A stretch of 64,000 bases of DNA from Myotis daubentonii (lineage: Eukaryota; Chordata; Mammalia; Chiroptera; Vespertilionidae): contig NC_081842.1 of NCBI RefSeq assembly GCF_963259705.1, forward strand, positions 184,950,349-185,014,348. Reading direction: 5' to 3'. Below the pieces are notes generated by a model. That model was not told the origin of the DNA. It ran no database searches and worked only from the letters and a program-made list of their open reading frames with translations. A program made the position numbers and the translations under genes. How positions within the stretch are numbered: the stretch's first letter is position 1; each line of letters opens with the position of its first letter. Shown here piece by piece: positions 11,033 through 22,039 of the stretch.

Positions 11033-11743
11033 TCAACACTAATAAAAGAGAAAAATGGTAATTGGCGTACGACGATACCCTTTTCATTGGCTAATCAGGG
11101 CTATATGCAAATTAACTGCCAAGATTGGCAGTTAACTGCCAACTAAGATTGGCAGTTAACTGTCAACAAGATGGCGGTTAATTTGCATATGTAGGCACAA
11201 TGCAGGGAGGTGAAAGGGAAAGCAGGAAGAAGCCCCCTGCCACTGACAGTGATCGGAAACCCAGGGGGGAGCTAAGAGCTTTGCCCTGCCCCCCAGCCAT
11301 GATCGGAGAATCAGGCGCCTTTTCCGCCCTGGCCAGTGATAGCAGGAAGTAGGGGTGGAGCCAGCGATGGGAGCTGGGCACGGTCGAAGCTGGCAGTCCC
11401 AGGAGCTAGGGGTCCCTTGCCTGGGCCTAAAGCAAAGCCCACGATCACGGGGCCACTGCAGCTGTGGGTCCCCGCTGCCCGGGCTGGACGCCTCAGCCAG
11501 AGGCATCCTGCAGGGGCAGTGGCGGAGCCTGCGCGATCGCGGCGCCCCCTGCTGTCACTGCAGGTCCCCGCTGCCCGGGCCGGATGCCTAGGCCAGAGGC
11601 GTCAGGCCTGGGCAAGGGGCCGATCCTGCGATTGGAGGGTGATGGGGGTCAACGCCTGAGGGCTCCCAGTATGTGAGAGGGGGCAGGCTGGGCTGAGGGA
11701 CACCACCCCCCCAGTGCACGAATTTCATGCACCGGGCCCCTAG
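11033..11743 (+). mobile_element. GC-rich Helitron, family copy 1
   Basis: Starts TCAACACTAATAAAAGAG and ends with the GTGCACGAATTTCATGCAC hairpin and CCCCTAG, set between A and T. Same family as 37846-38486 and 52657-53387. The body is CpG-rich and gives overlapping spurious reading frames on both strands. Confidence 0.9.
11085..11188 (+). promoter_or_regulatory. CCAAT / octamer / YY1-like / inverted octamer cluster
   Basis: CATTGGCTAATCAG (inverted CCAAT), ATGCAAAT (11105-11112), AAGATGGCGG (11168-11177) and ATTTGCAT (11181-11188) lie within 104 bases of the Helitron 5' region. Motif identity is seen; promoter function is inferred. Confidence 0.4.
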
Positions 11744-12157
11744 TTAATAATAATGCTTGATAAATAAACAGCGTCTTTAATTCTTACGGCTTGTATCTGT
11801 TAATATGTACTGAGAGTATACCAGCCCTTCATTTGTTCAACAGATAATTGAGTGACTTCACATGTATTGTGATGTGAAGATGTGAGGAATACAGGGAAAT
11901 ATATATTACCTGACACTGTCTTCATTCATATTTTCAGTTAACAGAAATTTATTGAATACCTGCTCTGTGACAGGCATTATACTAGGGAGATCATTACTTC
12001 ATAAGGTAGCTAATATAGCTAATGAAAATTTACCCCTTTGTAACTTATTGATTTACTGTAGACCTATATAGAATTTTATTTCGTACCACACAAAGACAAC
12101 TACGTCTACCATGAACTCTTATCCAGCCCTAATTTTCCAGTTCTTTCCACCACTTTT

Positions 12158-12375
12158 TTAAAAAAAAATATTTTATTGATTTTTTACAGAGAGGAAGGGA
12201 GAGGGATAGAGAGTTAGAAACATTGATGAGAGAGAAACATCAGTTCAGCTGCCTCCTGCACACTCCCTACTGGGATGTGCCCGCAACCAAGGTACATGCC
12301 CTTGACCGGAATTAAACCTGGGACCCTTCAGTCCGCAGGCCGATACTCTGTCCAGTGAGCCTAACCAGTTAGGGC
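12158..12375 (-). mobile_element. Ves SINE with clear target duplication
   Basis: Near full length. Flanked by TCTTTCCACCACTTTT on both sides (from 12142 and from 12376). Confidence 0.95.
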
Positions 12376-12461
12376 TCTTTCCACCACTTTTATTGCTTGC
12401 TTTCCTCTGGATGTGTTTACATCTTTTAAAAAATGGTTAAATAGTATTTAATTATTTTAAA

Positions 12462-12511
12462 AGTGTTTTTTATTGATTTTAGAGAAAGGAAGGGAGAGGG
12501 AAACTGGGAGA

Positions 12512-12547
<36 letters not shown>

Positions 12548-12668
12548 CAGACCAGACAGACACAGACAGACATTGATGTGAGAGAGAAGCATTGATTGGT
12601 TGCCTCCCATACGCACTCTGACCAAGGACTGAACCTGCAACCTGGGCATGTTATGTGCCCGGACTGGA
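12462..12668 (-). mobile_element. Ves SINE, head truncated, with GA microsatellite
   Basis: TTTATTGATTTTAGAGAAAG start, expanded GA run, then GATTGGTTGCCTCCCATACG and the first part of the B-box region. The tRNA-like head is missing. Confidence 0.8.
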
Positions 12669-14337
12669 TGTATTTATTTTTTAATGGTGCACTATAAAGG
12701 AGAAGCTGGGTAGTAAATACAATATTTCAAAAGAAGTTTAGAGTAGGGTAGAATAGCCTCTCCGCTATTTTTTTTGCATTCTATTGCTATTAATGCAGTC
12801 ACTTTACAATTTTGATACATGTTTAATGGGTAGAAACTTAAAATGCTATATGAGCAGGTAAGGCATGTCTCCCTCACCCTACATTTAATCATTTTAATTT
12901 CTCAAGCTAAGTGGAGTACTTTATATGTATCTTCATTAACTTCCATACCCCTACCTGTTCTTAATCATCCATCTAGGAATTTGCACCACATCAAATTTTC
13001 CTTACATTTTCTTGGCTTCTGCATTTACTTTTCTAATAGCTCCCGCTTTTCAACCCATTTCCAGTTTAAAACCTTACCAAGCTCCTCTCAATTTAAAATA
13101 CCCTTTATTGATCCCTATGTCCTATTATGAGTGCTTCATTATTTCTCTCCTTTCTCCCCATATTTCTCCTAAGTGTTATCTGTACCTTAAGGGTTTGTCC
13201 TTGTTCCACCTTTTCTTTCCACCTTATCCCATTACGTATGTTCTCTTTGGATAATCACCTTTTAAAAAATTTTAGCTATCCATTATATATGTGCTATTGA
13301 CTCCCAAATCAGCAGTCTTATTCCTAACTTCTCTTGAACCCCATATTGAATTGCTTACATAGGATGGTGGTCAAGTTCATTGGCATGGCTAACAAAAGTC
13401 TGTGTTTGCCCATATGTAGCCTTTACTTTTCCTTAATGGCCTTATGTAGCCTATACTTGACTTTTCTTGTTCTGTAGTGATACTTTCATGCTTCTTGAAG
13501 TTATATCATTTCATGTCTCTTTGTCTTTGCCAGTTCTTCCATTGCCTGCCTCTCAGTTTTCTTTTTATCCCCCAAGACTCAGCATAGGCATTATTTCTTG
13601 TGAAGGCTTCTATGACACTTCCTCCTTTGTATTTATAATTCCTACACATACACAAGTCATTGTACCTATCACATTGCTTTGTAAATATTTATTTACTTGT
13701 TTTTCTTACTAATTTGTGAGTTCCTTATAGTTAACTATATGTTACTCATTTTAGTATTCCTAATGCCTAAGCATGCTCCTGGCACATAGTGTTTTCTCAT
13801 TGAATATTAAGATGAACTAAACTAGATAGTTTTGAGCTTGCTGAAATAAGGTGAAGATGAGAAGGATATGATTAATTTTTGAATCCTGATTTTTGTCATC
13901 AGAATATAAGCTAGATTAGTTGTGTCACTTCCATATATAAATAAACATCAGTTTGTTAATTATTGAGTATTTGGGATGATGTTGTAATTATTTCTGTATT
14001 GCTGGTGCCTAACGCAGTGCCTGGCAAATGTCAGGCTACCATTATTTATTGAACTGAAGCAGATTAAATTGAAATTAGATGAAGGTATTCATGCTCCAAA
14101 GATACAATATAGCTAGTAGCATTCATCTTTACTACTATGTCTTTAAGAATAAATCAGAGAAATTTTGTCAGTTCCTTATTAAAATCCAGATTTAAGAAAT
14201 AGATGTTACGTTCCTGATATGTAAGTCAAATAATCAAAATTTGCTCTGGCATTACTTCTTCATAATCACACACTTCCCTTTCTAAGGATTAATAGGTCAA
14301 TATCTCTAAGAATTTGTTCTAAAAATATGCAAAGTAA
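12668..14337. other. Intronic DNA with faint old LINE pieces
   Basis: Mostly unrecognised AT-rich sequence. 13670-13815 ends in a GCCTAAGCATGCTCCTGGCA run and a TTGAATATTAAGATGAA tail typical of L2 or MIR 3' ends. 13990-14060 has a similar GCAGTGCCTGGCAAATG block. Confidence 0.5.
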
Positions 14338-14682
14338 TCCTATATAATAAAACCCTAAAATTCAAATCCACCAAACAGCAGAACGACTGGTTGCTATGAT
14401 GCACACTGACCACCAGGGGGAGTGCCGCTCAGCCAGAAGCCAGGCTTACTGCTGGTGAGTGCAGCAGCCTCCACTGCAAGTGGGCGGTAAGGAGTGAGGG
14501 GTCCTGGACTGCAAGAGCCTTGGACTGACAGATGGATGTCTGACTGCCGGCTTAGGCCTGATCCCCAGCAGGCAGGCGGACATCCCCTAAGGGGTCCTGG
14601 ACTGCGAGAAGGTGCAGGCCGGGCTGAGGGACATCCCTCCTCCCCGCACCCCAGTGTAGAATTTCATGCACTAGGCCTCTAG
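14338..14682 (+). mobile_element. Helitron, short nonautonomous
   Basis: Starts TCCTATATAATAAAACCCTA and ends TTTCATGCACTAGGCCTCTAG. A near-consensus CTCF-like core, CCACCAGGGGGAG, is at 14410-14422. Confidence 0.9.
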
Positions 14683-16374
14683 TAGGTATATAATTACCTT
14701 AATTTTTCTGTTTTTATCCTCTTTTGGAGTGCTCCTAGCATTCTTCCTATTTATCTCCAGAGATGTCCAGTTGGGTGCAGATTTAATTGGCAAGATTTTT
14801 CAGTACCTTTGCTGGTTCTTGATACTAGAGATAAATTTATAGATTCAAGAAGTTCAGTGAACACCAAGTAGGATTAATACAAGAAAGCTGCAGATAGGTG
14901 CACATTTCAAAGTGCTGAAAACCAAAGATAAAAGTCTTAAAAATATCTAGAGGAAAAAAAGGTATTCCATGAGAAGAACAATGACAAGAATTTAGTTAAC
15001 TTCTCATCATAAACAATGGAATATGGGGAACAATGCAATGATCTTTAAGTGCAGAAAGAAAAAAATTATTTAACTAGAATTTTGTACCTAGCAAAATTAT
15101 CCTTCAAAAGTGAAAGTGAAGGCATTTTGAGAAAATAGAACCTGAGAGAATTTGTTTCCAACAGATCTGAACACTATAACAAATGCTGGTGGGAAAAAGA
15201 AGGAAGTCATAAGAATAAACTAGTACAGATTTAGTTTTGACCTAAATCTTAAATGTAGAATGTGAAACTATAAAACTTTTAGAATATAATATAGAAGAAA
15301 ATAAAGAGAAAAAAGAAATGCTAGTGAGAGTTCTTTAGGCTGAAGAGAAACGATACCAGATGGAAATGTGGATCTTTGGAAGAAGTAAAGTGCACTGAAA
15401 ACGGCATATATGTGGGTAAATATAAAAAATTATACTTCTTCATAATTAAGAAAAACAGTAATTGACTAACAAAAATAATAACAATTCATAGTAAGAGTTT
15501 TATATTTTATGTAGAAGTAAAATATGTGACAATAGTAGCTGAAAGAAAAGACAAATGGGCTCTCTTTTAAGGCTCTTACATTATATGGGATCTAATATTA
15601 ACTCAAGATAGACTAATAAGTTATAATGCATGTCATAATTTATAGAGTAATCAGTAATAAATAGAAGAACTATAGTTAAAAAGCCAATAGACGAGATAAA
15701 ATGAAATGCTAAAAATAGACTCAACCTTAAAGACTGCAGATAAGGAAAAAAAACTGAGGGAAAACAATTGGGACAGACTATAAACACAAAAGATGATAGA
15801 CTTAAACTCAGTCATATCAATAGTTATGTTAAATGTAAATAGACTAAAGAGTAATCAAAAGAGTAGAGACTGTCAGATTAAATAAAAAAGAAAATCTGAT
15901 TTATATTGTGTACAAGAGGGGCCCATCTACACTAATTAAAGAAAAACATGGTAATTGGCATACACCCGCTACCCTTCCCATTGGCTAATCAGGGCAATAT
16001 GCAAATTAACTGTCAGCCAAGATGGCAGCCAGCAGCCAGGCAGCTTGAAACTAACATGAGGCTTGCTTGCTTCAGTGAGGGAGGACTCCAACGTTCCCCG
16101 CCTGCTGCTGCAGGCCTCTGAGCCTGCAGTTCCAAACATTGTAACAAATATAGATGCCCAGAAATCAGCTTTCAGCCGGCTGGGATCTCAGAGCTGGAGT
16201 TGATACAGAGTTTCGAGAACCGAAACAAACCAGATACCTGCTTTCAGGAGCGGAGGCCTAAGAGCTGGAGCCTCAGAGCTAAAACTGGCCCAGAATAAAA
16301 AAAAAAAGAAAAAAAGGAGCAGTTGGGAGCTTCAGTCCCAGCCTGAAAACAGCCCTCAGCCCCTCACCCAGACT

Positions 16375-16585
16375 GGCCAGGCACCCCAGTGGGGACCCCC
16401 ACCCTGAAGGGGGTGTGACCAGCTGCAAACAGCCATCATCCCCTCATCCAAGCTGGCCAGGCACCCCAGTGGGGACCCCCACCCTGAAGGGGGTGTGACC
16501 AGCTGCAAACAGCCATCATCCCCTCATCCAAGCTGGCCAGGCACCCCAGTGGGGACCCCCACCCTGATCCAGGACACCCTTCAGG
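16375..16585. repeat. 80-bp tandem repeat in Helitron unit A
   Basis: GCACCCCAGTGGGGACCCCC recurs at 16381, 16461 and 16541, an exact 80-base period. Copy number differs between elements: more in 24620-24930, fewer in 18180-18310. Confidence 0.9.
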
Positions 16586-16699
16586 GCAAACCAGCCAGCC
16601 CCCACCCATGCACCACGCCTCTATTCTATATAGTAAAAGGGTAATATGCCTCCCAGCACCGGGATCAGCGGAGCTGAGAGGCCTCCTGGCACCGGGATC

Positions 16700-17545
16700 T
16701 GCATGACAGGGGGCAGCGTCCAAACCCCCTGATCGCCCTGCGGCTCTGTGTGTGACAGGGGGTGGGGCCACAACCTCCCTATCGGCCCTGCTCTGTTCAT
16801 GACGGGAAGGCGCCCCAACCCCCTGATCAGCCCTGCTCTGTGCCTGATAGCGGGGAGCTCTCCAACCCCCTCATCACCCTGCGGCTCTGCGTGTGACAGG
16901 GTGCGGCGCCCCAACCCCCCCACCCCACGGGCCCTGCTCTGTGTGTGACGGGGTAGAGCCATAACCTCCCCATCGGCCCTACCCTGAGTGTGAGAGTGGC
17001 GGCGCCCCAACCTCCTGATCGGCCCTGCTCTGTGGGTGATAGAGGGCGGCGCCCCTCCGCCCCCCACGGGCCCTGCTCTGTGTGTGATGGGGTAGAGCCA
17101 TAACCTCCCCATCGGCCCTACCCTGAGTGTGACAGTGGCGGCGCCCCAACCCCCTGATCGGCCCTGCTCTGTGGGTGATAGAGGGCGGCGCCCCAACCCC
17201 CTGATCTGCCCTGCTCTGTGTGTGACAGGGGGGAGCTCCTCAACCCCCTGATGGGCCCTGCTCTGTGCGTGACAGGCGGGAGATCCCTAACCCCCTGATT
17301 GACCCTGCTCTGTGCATGACAGGGGGCAGTGCCCCAACCCCCTGATGGGCCCTGCTCTGTGCGTGACGGGGTGGCGCCGCAACCTCCCCATCGACCCTGC
17401 CTTGAGTGTGACAGGGGGCGGTGCCCCAACCCCCCAATCGGCCCTACCCTGAGCGTGACTGAGGGTGGCATTGCAACCTCCCAATCCGCCCTGCTCTGTG
17501 CATGACAGGGGGCGGCGCCCCAACTCCCCAATTGGCCCTGCTCTG
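16700..17545. repeat. 45-47-bp minisatellite in Helitron unit B
   Basis: About 17 copies of a unit containing CCCTGCTCTGTGTGTGACAG and CCCCAACCCCCTGATCGG. It creates reading frames of up to 191 codons, rich in HTQSRADQG-like repeats, on the minus strand. Not treated as coding. Confidence 0.9.
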
Positions 17546-17721
17546 AGCCCTACCAGGGGCTGCACCTAGGGATTGGGCCTGCCCTCTGCCGCCCGGCAGC
17601 AGGCCTAAGCCAGCAGGTCGTTACCTCCCGAGGGGTCCCAGACTGCGAGAGGGCACAGGCCGGGCTGAGGGACCCCCCCCCCCCCCCCGAGTTCACAAAT
17701 TTTTGTGCACCAGGCCTCTAG

Positions 17722-19304
17722 TCCTATCTAATAAAAGAGAAACATGGTAATTGGCGTATGACCGCTACCCTTCCCATTGGCTAATCGGGGCGATATGCAA
17801 ATTAACTGCCAGCCAAGATGGCGGCCGGCAGCCAGGCAGCTTGAAACTAACATGAGGCTTGCTTGCTTCAGTGAGGGAGGACTACAACGTTCTCCGCCTG
17901 CCGCTGCAGGCCTCTGAGCTGCAACTCTAAGCAACTATGTAACAAATATAGAAGCTTAAACAAAAGCCCAGAAACCTGCTTTCAGTGAGACTGGGATCTT
18001 AGAGCTGGAGTTATACATTGTTTCGATTATAGAACCGAAACAAACCAGATACCTTCTTTCAGCAGCGGAGGCCTAAGAGCTGGAGCCTCAGAACTAAGGC
18101 TGGCCCAGAATAAAAAAGAAAAACAAAAAAAGGAGCAGTTGGGAGCTTCAGTCTGCCTGAAAACAGCCCTCAGCCACTCACCCAGACTGGCCAGGAACCC
18201 CAGTGGGGACCCCCCACCCTGAAGGGTGTGTGACCACCTGCAAACAGCCATCATCCCCTTACCCAGGCTGGCCAGGCACCCCAGTGGGAGCCCCCACCCT
18301 GATCCAGGACACCCTTCAGGGCAAACCAGCCAGCCCCACCCATGCACCAGCCTCTATCCTATATAGTAAAAGGGTAATATGCCTCCCAGAACCGGGATCA
18401 GCGGAGCCGCAAGGCCTCCCAGCACCGGGATCAGCGGAGCCGAGAGGCCTCCCGGCACCGGGATCAGCGTGACAGGGGGCAGCGCCCAAACCCCCTGATC
18501 GCCCTGCGGCTCTGTGTGTGACAGGGTGCGGCGCCTCAACCCCCTGATCGGCCCTTCTCTGTGTGTGACAGGGTGCGGTGCCCCAACCCCCCTCCCCCCC
18601 ACACGGGCCCTGCTCTGTGTGTGATGGGGTAGAGCCATAACCTCCCCACCGGCCCTGCCCTGAGTGTGAGAGTGGCGGCGCCCCAACCTCCTGATTGGCC
18701 CTGCTCTGTGGGTGATAGAGGGCGGCGCCCCAACCCCCTGATCCACCCTGCCCTGAGTGTGACAGGGGGCGGTGCCCCAACTCCCCTATGGGCCCTACTC
18801 TGTGAGTGACAGGGGGGAGCTCCTCAACCCCCTGATCGGCCCTGCCTTGTGCGTGACAGGGGGGAGCTCCCCAACCCCCTGATTGGCCCTGCTCTGTGCG
18901 TGACAGGGTACAGAGCCCCAACCCCCCTGATGGGCCCTGCTTTGTGCGTGACAGGGGGTGGCACCGCAACCTCTCCATCGACCCTGCCTTGAGTGTTACA
19001 GGGGGCGGTGCCCCAACCCCCCAATTGGCCCTACCCTGAGCGTGACTGAGGGTGGCATCGCAACCTGCTGATCGCCCTGCTCTGTGCATGACAGGGGGCA
19101 GCGCCCCAACTCCCCAATCGGCCCTGCTCTTAGCCCAACCAGGGGCTGCACCTAGGGATTGGGCCTGCCCTCTGCCACCCGGGAGCAGGCCTAAGCTAGC
19201 ATGTCGTTATCTCCCGAGGGGTCTCAGACTGCGAGAGGGCACAGGCCGGGCTGAGGGACCCCCATTCCCCCGAGTGCACAAATTTTTGTGCACTGGGCCT
19301 CTAG
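17722..19304 (+). mobile_element. Composite Helitron, array copy 2
   Basis: Starts TCCTATCTAATAAAAGAG directly after the CTAG of copy 1. Internal junction at 18354-18357 (CCTCTA then TCCTATATAGTAAAAGGG). Ends TTTGTGCACTGGGCCTCTAG. Carries the same CCAAT/octamer/YY1 cluster (17775-17825) and the 45-47-bp minisatellite (18465-19130). Confidence 0.9.
17775..17825 (+). promoter_or_regulatory. CCAAT / octamer / YY1-like cluster
   Basis: CATTGGCTAATC, ATGCAAAT (17795-17802) and AAGATGGCGGCC (17815-17826). This is the best YY1-like match in the window. Confidence 0.45.
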
Positions 19305-19544
19305 TTTGAAATATAAAGACCCAGTTAGGTTAGAAATGGAAGGAGGAAAAAAGATATACCATGTAGACACCAGTCATAACAAAGCTAGCCCGATTAATTA
19401 ATATTAAACCAAGTAGGCTTTAAGATAAAGAGTACTAATAGAAATAAAGACATTCTGGCCCACTGTTTTTCTACTGTCTAAAGCTGGGTAAGTCATGTGG
19501 TCTTTTGTTTTTTATCTATAACTAGCAATTAATAATTGAGCTCA

Positions 19545-19715
19545 TATGCTAGGCACTTTATTTGCATTATCATCGATCTTTATTATGACCTTGCAGTATG
19601 TTATTCCCTTTGTATGGCTGAGAATACTCATAACAGTGAGATTAGTAACTTTCCTAAGGTCACTGGGCTGGTAAGTGGCCAAGCATGGATTTGAAGTCAG
19701 TTCTGCTTTGATTCA
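19545..19715 (-). repeat. MIR-like ancient SINE
   Basis: GCTAGGCACTTTATTTGCAT, then ATTAGTAACTTTCCTAAGGT and GGATTTGAAGTCAG. This is a typical MIR core order; strand uncertain. Confidence 0.6.
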
Positions 19716-20250
19716 AACTTGATTTTTTTTCACTGTACATTGTTTCCTGCCAACAAACCTTCCTGAAAAGTACTGTATCTTATGCCTTGTATCAATGCAC
19801 CTAATTGGAAGAGCTATCCTGAAGTCACCTACCTATCATCATGCCCTTTTGAAATTCATTCCTCTTTAAGTTATATAAGAACAGCTATATTCAAATGTTA
19901 ATTAATAGACTGATTGAAAAATTTCAGTGTTGACATTATGATTTTGCCATTCATCAGTACATTTCAAAGATGCTTCTTTCCTGAAATACTTTAACTATAG
20001 CCTCCTAATTCCCCTAAGTCAATGTTAATTTGCTTATATTTTGATTAAGCTAAATGAAAGAGATGAGGTGGCTTAGATAATTAGCATCCAGTTGGAAAAA
20101 GATATTGGCATCTTAAAGCATACTGTGAATTCTTTATATAATTTGCATAATGCATATTTGCCTGTTAGAGTTATAGACTCTAAGTTACTGATATTTTAGT
20201 CTTTTTCTTCATATTTGTAGTTTCTGATCAGACTGAATGCTTATAAATTA

Positions 20251-20430
20251 CTAGTGGCCCAGTGCACGAAATTTGTGCACAGGAAGGGTCCCTCCCAGCT
20301 GCTAGCCGAGGCCTTCCTTCGTTCCGCGCTGCCCCCTGGTGGTCAGTGCATATCATAACGAACGATTGAACTCCCGGTCGGTGGAACTCCTGAGGGGACA
20401 TTTTGCATATTAGGCTTTTATATATATAGA
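20251..20430 (-). mobile_element. Short Helitron, first of three abutting
   Basis: Minus strand: TCTATATATATAAAAGCCTA start (20430), GTGCACAAATTTCGTGCAC hairpin, CACTAG end (20251). Contains CTCF-like CTGCCCCCTGGTGG at 20329-20342. Confidence 0.9.
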
Positions 20431-20908
20431 CTAGAGGTCCAGTGCACAAAAATTTGTGCACTCGGCGGCGGGGGGGGGGGGTCCCCCTCAGCCTGGCCTG
20501 TGCCCTCTCGCAGTCTGGGACCCCTCAGAGGATGACCACCTACTGACTTAGGCCTGCTCACCGGGGGATTGGGCCTAAAATGGCAATCAGAAATCCAACT
20601 GGCAGCCATGCAGCCCTTGGGGGATGTCCACGTGCCAGCAGGGAGCAGACCTAAGCTGTAGTCGGACATCCTTAGCGCTGCTGAGGAGGCAGGAGAGACT
20701 CCCACCACCACCACCGCTGTACTGGCAGCCATTAGCCTGGCTTGTGGCTGAGCAGAGCTCCCCCATGTGGGAGCGCACTGACCACCAGAGGGCAGCTCCT
20801 GCATTGAGGATCTGCCCCCTGGTGGTCAGTGTGTGTCATAGTGACCAGTCATTCCCAGTCTTTCTGCTGTTAGGGTCAGTTTGCATATTACCCTTTTATT
20901 ATATAGGA
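20431..20908 (-). mobile_element. Helitron with inverted CTCF-like pair, second of three
   Basis: Begins with CTAG directly at the 5' end of the previous element. Minus-strand 5' end TCCTATATAATAAAAGGGTA. Close relative of 7947-8416. Confidence 0.9.
20782..20825. promoter_or_regulatory. Two convergent CTCF-like motifs
   Basis: CCACCAGAGGGCAG on plus (20782-20795) and CCACCAGGGGGCAG on minus (20812-20825). Both fit the CCASYAGRKGGCRS core. Confidence 0.5.
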
Positions 20909-20909
20909 T

Positions 20910-21579
20910 AGAGGCCTGGTGCATGGGTGGGGGCCAGCTGGTTTGCCCTGAAGGGTGTCCCGGATCAGGGTGGGGGGTCCAGCTTGGGTGCCTGGCCAGC
21001 CTGGGTGAGGGGCTGATGGCTGTTTGCAGCTGGTCACACCCCCTTCAGGGTGGGGGTCCCCACTGGGGTGCCTGGCCAGCCTGGATGATGGGCTGATGGC
21101 TGTTTTCAGGCTGGCCACACCCACTTTATGGTTGGGGGTCCCCACTGGGGTGCCTGGCCAGTCCGGGTGAGGGGCTGAGGGCCGTTTTCAGGCTGGCCGG
21201 CGACTGAATCTCCCAGCCTCTCCTTTTTTTCTTCTTTTTTTTAAATTCTGGGATCTATTTACCTTCTATAATTGAAACATTGTTGCTGTTACTGGTGCTC
21301 CCAGCTCTGAGGCTGCAGCCTGCTGAAAGCAGGTACCTGGGGTTTGTTTAGCTTCTATAATTGAAACGTTGTTGCTTTCGGAGCTTAGAGCAGGCCGCGG
21401 CAGGCGGGAAACCTTGGCTTCCTCCATCACTGGAGCAAGCAAGCCACCTGCTCGCTTCAGCTGCGTGGCTGCCGGCCGCCATCTTTGTTGGTGGTTAATT
21501 TGCATATCTCGCTGATTAGCCAATGGGAAGCATAGCGAAGGTATAGTCAGTTACCCTTTTTGTCTTTTATTAGATAGGA
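20910..21579 (-). mobile_element. Helitron, third of three
   Basis: 3' end GAGGCCTGGTGCATGGG abuts the second element. 5' end on minus is TCCTATCTAATAAAAGAC (21579). CCAAT/octamer/YY1 cluster at 21478-21527, plus three or so copies of the 80-bp repeat (about 20980-21175). Confidence 0.85.
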
Positions 21580-22039
21580 TAGTTTACAGTAATGCTATAA
21601 AAAAGCCAAGTATGATTTTTTGTGCTCATTAAAAAATTTTACAAATCTCTGGATATATAGTTGCCTTAAGTATTGTGATGCTTAAGAGCAGGAGTTTTGT
21701 CTTTGACCCATAGTATTTCCAGGCATTATCTGGCACATGATAGGCACTCAGTTAAATATTTTTTGGTAATTGTATTATTATTTTTTCCAAATATTGTCAC
21801 TTAAAAGTCTTCTGTAAAAAAGTATTTAATGATGTTCTCATAAAAATGTTTTAAATGTTTGCTCCCTCTTGTGGATATAAAGAAGATTGTAAGCTCTTAT
21901 ATTGAATCTGTTCTCTAGTTTGTTATTAAAAGATATACTAGTAAAATGTACCAAATTTTATTGCTGTGCTTTTTTCTTTTGATAAATAGAAGTCCACTTA
22001 TTTTGTTGTTGATAACTACAAAAATCTTATATGAAATTC

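Larger units (their letters stand above)
15926..17721 (+). mobile_element. Composite Helitron (two fused units), array copy 1
   Basis: Unit A starts TCTACACTAATTAAAG (15926) and ends in the degraded 3' signature GCACCACGCCTCTAT (16624). Unit B starts at once, TCTATATAGTAAAAGGGTAA, and ends with the CACAAATTTTTGTGCAC hairpin and CTAG (17721). The next copy begins on the following base. Same A+B order as 17722-19304 and, inverted, 23625-25382. Confidence 0.85.
14830..19450 (+). mobile_element. Old L1, 5' region, split by Helitron array
   Basis: 14830-15925 matches L1 5'/ORF1-region style text (AAAATTATCCTTCAAAAGTG, then ACGATACCAGATGGAAATGT). It resumes after 19304 with TTGAAATATAAAGACCCAG and AAAAGATATACCATGTAGAC. 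The 3379-base Helitron array lies between. Confidence 0.7.

Noticed and set aside
16700..17545. CRISPR-like array of regular repeats
   Set aside because: There are no distinct spacers. The whole 45-47-bp unit is repeated with drift, within a eukaryotic transposon.
18316..19089. Open frame of 257 codons (minus), and similar frames at 16621-17196 and 23778-24476
   Set aside because: These are translations of a 45-47-bp Helitron minisatellite. The same peptide pattern appears in several frames, with no codon bias or start context, and the copies differ in length.
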